64,000 nt of DNA from Spiribacter halobius (GTDB lineage: Bacteria > Pseudomonadota > Gammaproteobacteria > Nitrococcales > Nitrococcaceae): NCBI RefSeq assembly GCF_020883455.1, contig NZ_CP086615.1, forward strand, positions 682,001 through 746,000. The letters are read 5' to 3'. Position numbers and translations under genes: made by a program. Of this stretch, positions 59,185-64,000 are shown one piece after another. The stretch's first letter is position 1. Each line of letters opens with the position of its first letter. The notes under the pieces were generated by a model. The model searched no databases. It was not told the origin of the DNA and saw nothing but the letters and a program-made list of their open reading frames with translations.

Positions 59185-59790
59185 ATGGCGTTCACGCTGC
59201 CGGATCTGCCCTACGACTACAACGCGCTGGATCGCGCCATCGACGCGCAGACGATGGAGATCCATCACACCAAGCATCACAACACCTACGTCACCAAGCT
59301 TAATGACGCCGTGTCGGGGACCGCGCATGAGGGCAAGTCGCTGGAAGAGCTGCTGGCGGGCGTCTCGGCGCTGCCGGTGGCAGTGCGTAACAACGGCGGC
59401 GGCCATTACAACCATTCGCTGTTCTGGCGGATGATGTCGCCGGACGGCGGCGGTGAGCCGGACGGCGCCGTGGCCGATGGCATCCGACAGGCCTTCGGCT
59501 CCTACGAGGAATTCCGCAAGGCTTTCACCAATGCCGCTCTGGGTCGCTTCGGCTCGGGCTGGGCCTGGCTGATCGTCACGCCTCAGGGCCTGAAGATCAC
59601 CTCCACCCCGAATCAGGACAACCCGATCATGGATGTGGTGGAGGATCGCGGCACGCCCGTGCTCGGGCTGGACGTCTGGGAGCACGCCTACTATCTGCGC
59701 TATCAGAACCGCCGCCCGGACTACGTTGAGGCGTTCTGGGACGTGGTCAACTGGGATGAGGTGAACCGGCTCTACCAGGCGGCCAGGTAG
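59185..59790 (+). CDS. sodB: Iron/manganese superoxide dismutase
   Basis: The 201-residue enzyme has the metal ligands of the Fe/Mn family: His in [13 protein letters not shown], His in [11 protein letters not shown], and Asp and His in [19 protein letters not shown]. The Gly-Gly-His-Tyr-Asn-His and Asp-Val-Trp-Glu-His contexts leave iron versus manganese open. The ATG follows AGAGGAG. It ends at a strong hairpin. Confidence 0.9.
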   Translation: MAFTLPDLPYDYNALDRAIDAQTMEIHHTKHHNTYVTKLNDAVSGTAHEGKSLEELLAGVSALPVAVRNNGGGHYNHSLFWRMMSPDGGGEPDGAVADGIRQAFGSYEEFRKAFTNAALGRFGSGWAWLIVTPQGLKITSTPNQDNPIMDVVEDRGTPVLGLDVWEHAYYLRYQNRRPDYVEAFWDVVNWDEVNRLYQAAR

Positions 59791-59814
59791 ACGCCGCGAC
59801 CCGCGGTTCGCGGG

Positions 59815-59850
59815 CGACGCCCGGCCGGCCTCCGGCCGGGCGTCGTTATT
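59815..59850 (+). terminator. Terminator of the superoxide dismutase gene
   Basis: A perfect 14-bp stem (59815-59828 with 59832-59845, starting CGACGCCCGGCCGG) closes on CCT and is followed by TTATTAG. It could serve both the dismutase and the convergent kinase gene. Confidence 0.75.
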
Positions 59851-59868
59851 AGTCGTTTCGGAAGTATT

Positions 59869-61626
59869 TCAGCCGCCCGGTTTCCCCGGATCCGCCGGCA
59901 GCAGCCAGCGCACGTGGGCCCCCCCTTCCGGCGCCGTCTCGACCCAGGCGTGCCCGCCGTGGCGGGCGATGATGCGCGCAACCAGCGTGAGGCCCAGACC
60001 CGAGCCGGCCCCTCTGCCCCGGAGCCGCACGAAGGGGCGGAACACGGAGTCACGATCCGGCACATCGATGCCGGGGCCGCTGTCGGCGACCCCGAGCACG
60101 TCACCCGCCTCGCGGCGCTCGTGGCTGAAGCGGATCCGCGGAGCCTGCCCTGCGTGCCGCAGGGCATTGCTGATCAGGTTCTGGTAGACCGCCCGCAGCA
60201 GGGTCGGATCGGCCCGCACGGTGGCCTCCGGTGGCGGCGACAGCTGTGCCCCGCTGTCGCGCAGCGTCCGGTCGAGGTCGGCCAGCACCTGCCGCACGCA
60301 CTCGGCCAGCGCGACCGGCTCCACCGCCAGCTCACTGCGGCCGACGCGCGAGAGCTCGCGCAGCGCGCCGATCAGCTCGCCCATTCGCCCGGCGGCCTCG
60401 CGGATGCTCCGCAGGTCCTCCAGCGCCTGGGGCGAGAACCGCTCGGCGCCCTCGGCCTCGATCAGCTCCGCGTAGGTGTCCATCTGGTTGAGTGGCTCGC
60501 GCAGGTCGTGGGTGACCGCCTGCAGGAACTCCTCCAGCGCCCGGGTGCGTTCGCCCACCTCCCGCTCGAGGGCAGCGGTGCGCTCCCGCGCCGCCTGCTC
60601 CACGCGCGCCTGCTGCACGGCCTCCCGGCGGGCAGCAACCTCCGTGCGCAGGGCCCTGAGCCCGGCATCGAGGCGCTCCGCGGCCGCCTCGCCGGGCTCG
60701 GCGTCGATCCGCTGCAGCACCAGAGCCGGAGCATGGCGGCCGGCGGCGACCTGGATCGGTGCGGAAAGGCGGCCGCGCACCGTCTCGGCCCAGCCGTCGG
60801 CGAGGTGCTCGGCCTGGCGTGCCAGCATGAGCGCGCCGTCGGCGGCCACGCCGATGAGATCTTCCTCCCGCGCCTCTCGGCCGAGGCGTTCGGCCAGTGC
60901 CTGGCGCAGGGTGGCCTGCTCGCCGGCGAGCGCGCCCCGCGAGAGATCGGACATCTCCGCCAGCAGGAGAATGGCCAGTGCGCCGGTCGCGGCCGCCCGG
61001 CCCGCCAGACGGTGCCTGAACAGCTCCTCGCCGGGCAGCCCCGTCGCCGGGTCGAACAGCGCGTCCTCGGCCAGGCGGCGAAAGCGCTGGTTGAGCTCCG
61101 CCTCACGCTCGATCTCGGCCTCGGCGAGCTCGGCCAGCCGGCGGAGGCTGGCGCGCTCCCGGGCGTCCAGACGCCGCGGGCGGCGGTCGGCGATGCACAG
61201 GGTGCCGAGGGCCTGACCCTCGGGGCCGCGGATGATGGCCCCGGCATAGAAGCGGATATACGGCTCGCCGATCACCAGCGGGTGCTCCGCGAAGCGCGGA
61301 TGCTGGAGGGTGTCCTCGATCATCATGAGATTCGGCTCGTTCAGCGCATGAGCGCAGAACGAGACCTCCCTCGAGGTCTCGCGGACCTCGAGGCCGCACA
61401 CTGACTTGAACCACTGGCGGTGCTCGTCCACCAGGCTCACCAGGGCGATGGGCACTTCGAAAAGCTCGGTGGCGAGCCGGGTCAGGCGGTCGAAGCGCTC
61501 ATCCGCCGCAGTGTCGAGGACGTGGAGATCATGCAGGGCCGCAACCCGGTCGACATCACCGGACGGCGTCGGCGGAGCGAACGTTGCCCGCGGACTCTTG
61601 GGCCCGCTTGCGGAATGTAGGGTCAT
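59869..61626 (-). CDS. GAF sensor histidine kinase with a degenerate GGDEF-like insert
   Basis: The 585-residue soluble protein has an N-terminal GAF domain (28-150, with FCAHALNEPNLMMIEDTL), a region resembling a GGDEF fold (165-320), and a coiled linker. A HisKA domain follows with VTHDLREPLNQ near residue 370, then an HATPase (ISNALRHAG, GVADSGPGIDVPD, GSGLGLTL). The GGDEF signature is replaced by EEDLIGV, so no cyclase activity is expected. The 5' end overlaps the deacetylase gene by 71 bases. No receiver is fused. Confidence 0.85.
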   Translation of the reverse strand: MTLHSASGPKSPRATFAPPTPSGDVDRVAALHDLHVLDTAADERFDRLTRLATELFEVPIALVSLVDEHRQWFKSVCGLEVRETSREVSFCAHALNEPNLMMIEDTLQHPRFAEHPLVIGEPYIRFYAGAIIRGPEGQALGTLCIADRRPRRLDARERASLRRLAELAEAEIEREAELNQRFRRLAEDALFDPATGLPGEELFRHRLAGRAAATGALAILLLAEMSDLSRGALAGEQATLRQALAERLGREAREEDLIGVAADGALMLARQAEHLADGWAETVRGRLSAPIQVAAGRHAPALVLQRIDAEPGEAAAERLDAGLRALRTEVAARREAVQQARVEQAARERTAALEREVGERTRALEEFLQAVTHDLREPLNQMDTYAELIEAEGAERFSPQALEDLRSIREAAGRMGELIGALRELSRVGRSELAVEPVALAECVRQVLADLDRTLRDSGAQLSPPPEATVRADPTLLRAVYQNLISNALRHAGQAPRIRFSHERREAGDVLGVADSGPGIDVPDRDSVFRPFVRLRGRGAGSGLGLTLVARIIARHGGHAWVETAPEGGAHVRWLLPADPGKPGG

Positions 61627-62341
61627 GGCTGCCCTCCCGGCGCGCACGCATCATGGTAACGCGGGGGCGGGAAGGGGCGAAGCGCGCCATATCGGCCGCC
61701 AGGTCACCGGCCAGTGCCAACCGGTCATCAAACGGATGCAGCGCAAGCCGTGGCCGGCGCCGCCGCGCCAGCAGGCGAGCGGCGGCGTTGCCGAGCCGCA
61801 GCGCCCGGGCCCGACCCGGTGTGTCCGCCTCGTAGCCGAGCAGGGGCAGGGGCGTGCAGCGGCTCCGGCGGGTGTCGTACACGCCGGCGAGCGTCTCCAC
61901 GAAGCGGAACGGCTGCTCGGCCAGCCGCCGCCGTGGTACCGGGCCGAGGGCCCAGGCCGGCGGCACGTACAGCCGCGGCGCGCGCAGGCCGACCTCTTCG
62001 AACCAGCCATGACAGTCCCGCATGAGCGTGAGAATGCCGTCGGCGTCCCGCGCAAGGTGCTCGGCAACGTCGCGGGAGATCAGGCGGCTGTGCAGGCGAT
62101 GGCGCAGCCCGCGCACCGCGTCGACGCGATGTCGCCAGCCGTGCCCCGCGAGCCGGTGGCCGGCCTGCTGCCAGGCGCGCAGGCGGTCCAGCGCCGCCGG
62201 CGGCCAGGCCCGCCCCGGGACCACCAGCAGCGTCACCCGCCGCCAGTCCGCGGCCTCCGCCAGCGCCAGCAGCCGCGTGACCCGGGTCAGCGTCTCGGGC
62301 ATGACGTCGTGGATGCTGAGCCAGCCCGCCGCCTCAGGCAT
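61556..62341 (-). CDS. DUF2334-type polysaccharide deacetylase-like protein
   Basis: The 261-residue protein has the deacetylase-like start WLSIHDVMPETLTRV, with catalytic Asp in HDVMP and the later His in LAGHGWRHRVD. The family acts on cell-surface glycans. It lies between a glycosyltransferase gene (8-base overlap) and the sensor kinase (71-base overlap), consistent with one transcript. Confidence 0.8.
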   Translation of the reverse strand: MPEAAGWLSIHDVMPETLTRVTRLLALAEAADWRRVTLLVVPGRAWPPAALDRLRAWQQAGHRLAGHGWRHRVDAVRGLRHRLHSRLISRDVAEHLARDADGILTLMRDCHGWFEEVGLRAPRLYVPPAWALGPVPRRRLAEQPFRFVETLAGVYDTRRSRCTPLPLLGYEADTPGRARALRLGNAAARLLARRRRPRLALHPFDDRLALAGDLAADMARFAPSRPRVTMMRARREGSHDPTFRKRAQESAGNVRSADAVR

Positions 62342-63452
62342 GGCGGCGCTCCCCGGCAGCCTGCCCGGCGAGGACGTCGAGCCACGGCGTGATGCCGGAC
62401 TCGGCGCAGGCAAGCACCGCCGCGCGACCCTGCCCGGCCTTGTGGGCGAGCACGGCCGGGTCGAGGGCCGTCACCCGGGCGAGGGCGTCGGCAACGTTCT
62501 CGCCCGCGCCGATGCGGTGCAGTCCGCGCGCCAGCTCGGGCCAGTCGAGGATGCCGCAGCCGCGGGCGGCCAGCGTGATCCGCCCCCGGGCCAGGGCCTC
62601 CAGGGCCACGGTGCCGAACGCCTCCACCACCGAGGGCAGCACCAGGAGGTCGCTGCTATCCAGGGCATCGAGAATGGCGTCCCGGTCGAGCCAGCCCAGG
62701 GCCTCGAGATTGGGCAGCCGCGCAGCGGCGGCATCGACCCAGGGCCGTTCCGGGCCGTCTCCGGCGATGCGGAACTGCAACCCCGGCAGCCGCTCCGCGG
62801 CCTCGATGACGGCATGCACGCGCTTCTCCGCAGCCAGACGGCCGACGAACAGCACGCTGCGTGGCGGGCTCTGCAGCGCCGCCGGCGGCCGCTCGAGGAA
62901 CGGCCGCGGCAACGGCGTACCCAGCAGGTGGGCGCGGCGCGCTCCGAGCTCCTGGGCCAGCCGGTGCATGCCAGGTGCGTTGGTAATGACCGCATCGGCC
63001 TGGCGGAACAGCCGGCGATTGGTGCCGGCGAGCCACCACCGGTTCAGCGGCGCCAGGACGCGGCCCCAGTAGAGCCCGGTGAGGGCCTCGTAATGGGTAT
63101 GCAGGCCGAACAGCAGCCGCGCGCCGAGGCGCCGCGCCGCGCGCGCCCCCAGCAGGCCGTAGGGGCCTGGCGTGGCGACGATGATCACATCCGGGGCGAA
63201 GGCGGCGAGGCGCTGCTGCAGTCGGCGCGGCGAGGGCAGGCCGAGGCGCTGGGTAGCGTCGCCAGGCAGTGGCATCTCCAGCCAGTGCGGCAGCGGCTGG
63301 CCGCTGCCGGGGCAGAGAAGGGTCAGTGCCTGCACACGCGGTTCCAGGTGTGCCGCGAGATCCCGGTAATAGGTGCCGACGCCGTTACGCTCCGGCGCGG
63401 CATCCGAGACGATGGCGACGCGCAGGGGCAGGCGTGATGACGGCGATGCCAT
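62334..63452 (-). CDS. GT4-type glycosyltransferase
   Basis: The 372-residue protein has a GT-B fold. The N-terminal half is RVAIVSDAAPERNGVGTYY. The C-terminal half is SVLFVGRLAAEKRVHAVIEA, with FRIAGDGPERP and the donor-site LVLPSVVEAFGTVALEALARG. It would transfer a sugar from a nucleotide donor to a lipid or glycan. The ATG at 63452 overlaps the sulfotransferase gene by 68 bases. Confidence 0.83.
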   Translation of the reverse strand: MASPSSRLPLRVAIVSDAAPERNGVGTYYRDLAAHLEPRVQALTLLCPGSGQPLPHWLEMPLPGDATQRLGLPSPRRLQQRLAAFAPDVIIVATPGPYGLLGARAARRLGARLLFGLHTHYEALTGLYWGRVLAPLNRWWLAGTNRRLFRQADAVITNAPGMHRLAQELGARRAHLLGTPLPRPFLERPPAALQSPPRSVLFVGRLAAEKRVHAVIEAAERLPGLQFRIAGDGPERPWVDAAAARLPNLEALGWLDRDAILDALDSSDLLVLPSVVEAFGTVALEALARGRITLAARGCGILDWPELARGLHRIGAGENVADALARVTALDPAVLAHKAGQGRAAVLACAESGITPWLDVLAGQAAGERRHA

Positions 63453-64000
63453 GGTGGTCCCTCGGGGGCTGCGGTGGACGGGACGGGAGCCGATGGGCCG
63501 GGACCGCATACTCGCCCGTGAGGTCGAGCAGGGCGGTCACGTCGGCGAAGCGATGGCGCACGCTGGCCGCGTCCAGGTTCCAGTGCGCCAGCTGGTGCCG
63601 GTGTCCGGAGCGGTGGTGCCGGGCGGCCGCGTCGGCTGCGGCCAGCCGGTTCTTCAGGGGTGGCGCGAGCGGCAGCCCGAGTTCCCGGTAGCAGGCGCGG
63701 ACCGCCGCGGCGAGTCCGCGTCGCTGTGCCGGCAGGGGCAGCAGCACGGCGCGACCGGCCGGCAGGCGCGGCAGCTGCTCGAGCAGGGTGTCGTAGCCGA
63801 GGCCAAGCTGGCTGATCATCCGCTCCCGCAGCACGTCGCGGCGGTAGGGGCCATGCAGGCTGCTGAGCGCAGGGTCGAGGCTGGCCAGCTGGGAGGAGAG
63901 GGCGCCGGCGGGCTCGCGCAGGCAGGCGATGACGCGAGCGTCCGGAAAGGCCTCCAGCAGGCTGCCAGCCAGCGGGGCGAAGGCCGCATTCTTGGCGAGG
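63385..64000 (-). CDS. Sulfotransferase-like protein, C-terminal part (partial)
   Basis: The gene enters from beyond the right edge. The 204 visible residues include the PAPS-type sulfotransferase pattern LAKNAAFAPLAGSLLEAFPD, then ARVIACLREPAGALSSQL, and later FADVTALLDLTGEY. This resembles the Sulfotransfer_3 group, in which Lys and Arg near these motifs bind PAPS. Together with the deacetylase and glycosyltransferase it suggests a sulfated glycan or lipid. Confidence 0.68.
   Translation of the reverse strand, partial: LAKNAAFAPLAGSLLEAFPDARVIACLREPAGALSSQLASLDPALSSLHGPYRRDVLRERMISQLGLGYDTLLEQLPRLPAGRAVLLPLPAQRRGLAAAVRACYRELGLPLAPPLKNRLAAADAAARHHRSGHRHQLAHWNLDAASVRHRFADVTALLDLTGEYAVPAHRLPSRPPQPPRDHHGIAVITPAPARRHRLGCRAGA

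Overview
The window is about 64 kb of very GC-rich DNA, densely packed with chromosomal housekeeping and catabolic genes. The gene set and orders (gcvR-dapA-bamC, large single-chain purL, msrPQ, yheS-truC, slp lipoproteins, TRAP transporters) point to a gammaproteobacterium. The acidic exported proteins and the abundance of intergenic palindromes suggest a halophilic Ectothiorhodospiraceae-like lineage; that placement is an inference, because no rRNA or tRNA gene is present. No phage, conjugative element or CRISPR array was seen.

Layout. 0-8 kb: end of an AI-2E/PerM-type permease, phoH with a small coupled leader ORF, gcvR, dapA-bamC and purL. 8-13.4 kb: two unrelated IS110-family transposases flanking msrPQ, with a dense cluster of palindromic repeats. 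13.4-20.3 kb: DUF815 ATPase, GGCT-like and DUF2007 proteins, the ABC-F protein YheS, TruC, a beta carbonic anhydrase, YbaK and two tandem Slp lipoproteins. 20.8-23.7 kb: a LysE exporter and an AlaX editing protein divergent from a MocR regulator whose palindromic sites are visible. 24-33 kb: fadIJ, a branched-chain amino acid binding protein and a convergent livGFHM operon. 33-36.7 kb: isochorismatase-like, CBS, SlyD, two PilZ proteins and an EamA exporter. 37-44.3 kb: oligopeptidase B, a lipoprotein esterase, and an overlapping REC-EAL / hybrid histidine kinase pair. 44.4-51 kb: a complete malonate module (TRAP transporter, malonyl-CoA decarboxylase, malonyl-CoA synthetase, divergent GntR regulator). 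51-59.8 kb: DUF2058, a small ORF, a second TRAP system split around a divergent promoter, EamA, MBL-fold, glycine-zipper, SHOCT and superoxide dismutase genes. 59.9-64 kb: a sensor kinase followed by a tightly overlapping deacetylase / glycosyltransferase / sulfotransferase set.

The genes fit an aerobic, organic-acid-using lifestyle: fatty acid oxidation, malonate and other carboxylate uptake by TRAP carriers, branched-chain amino acid uptake, oxidative-stress repair (MsrPQ, SOD), and c-di-GMP signalling (EAL, two PilZ).

The most striking content is between the genes. At least eleven copies of a roughly 100-bp hairpin element (called family A here) have a nearly constant core but stems that differ from copy to copy while staying self-complementary. 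They pair head-to-head into larger composites, and one copy sits inside another repeat whose uninterrupted version occurs elsewhere in the window. Separately, arrays of the heptamer TTTGAAC lie beside hairpins, and at four gene ends the hairpin carries the stop codon in its loop or arm. IS110b has a structured leader that could be a bridge RNA.
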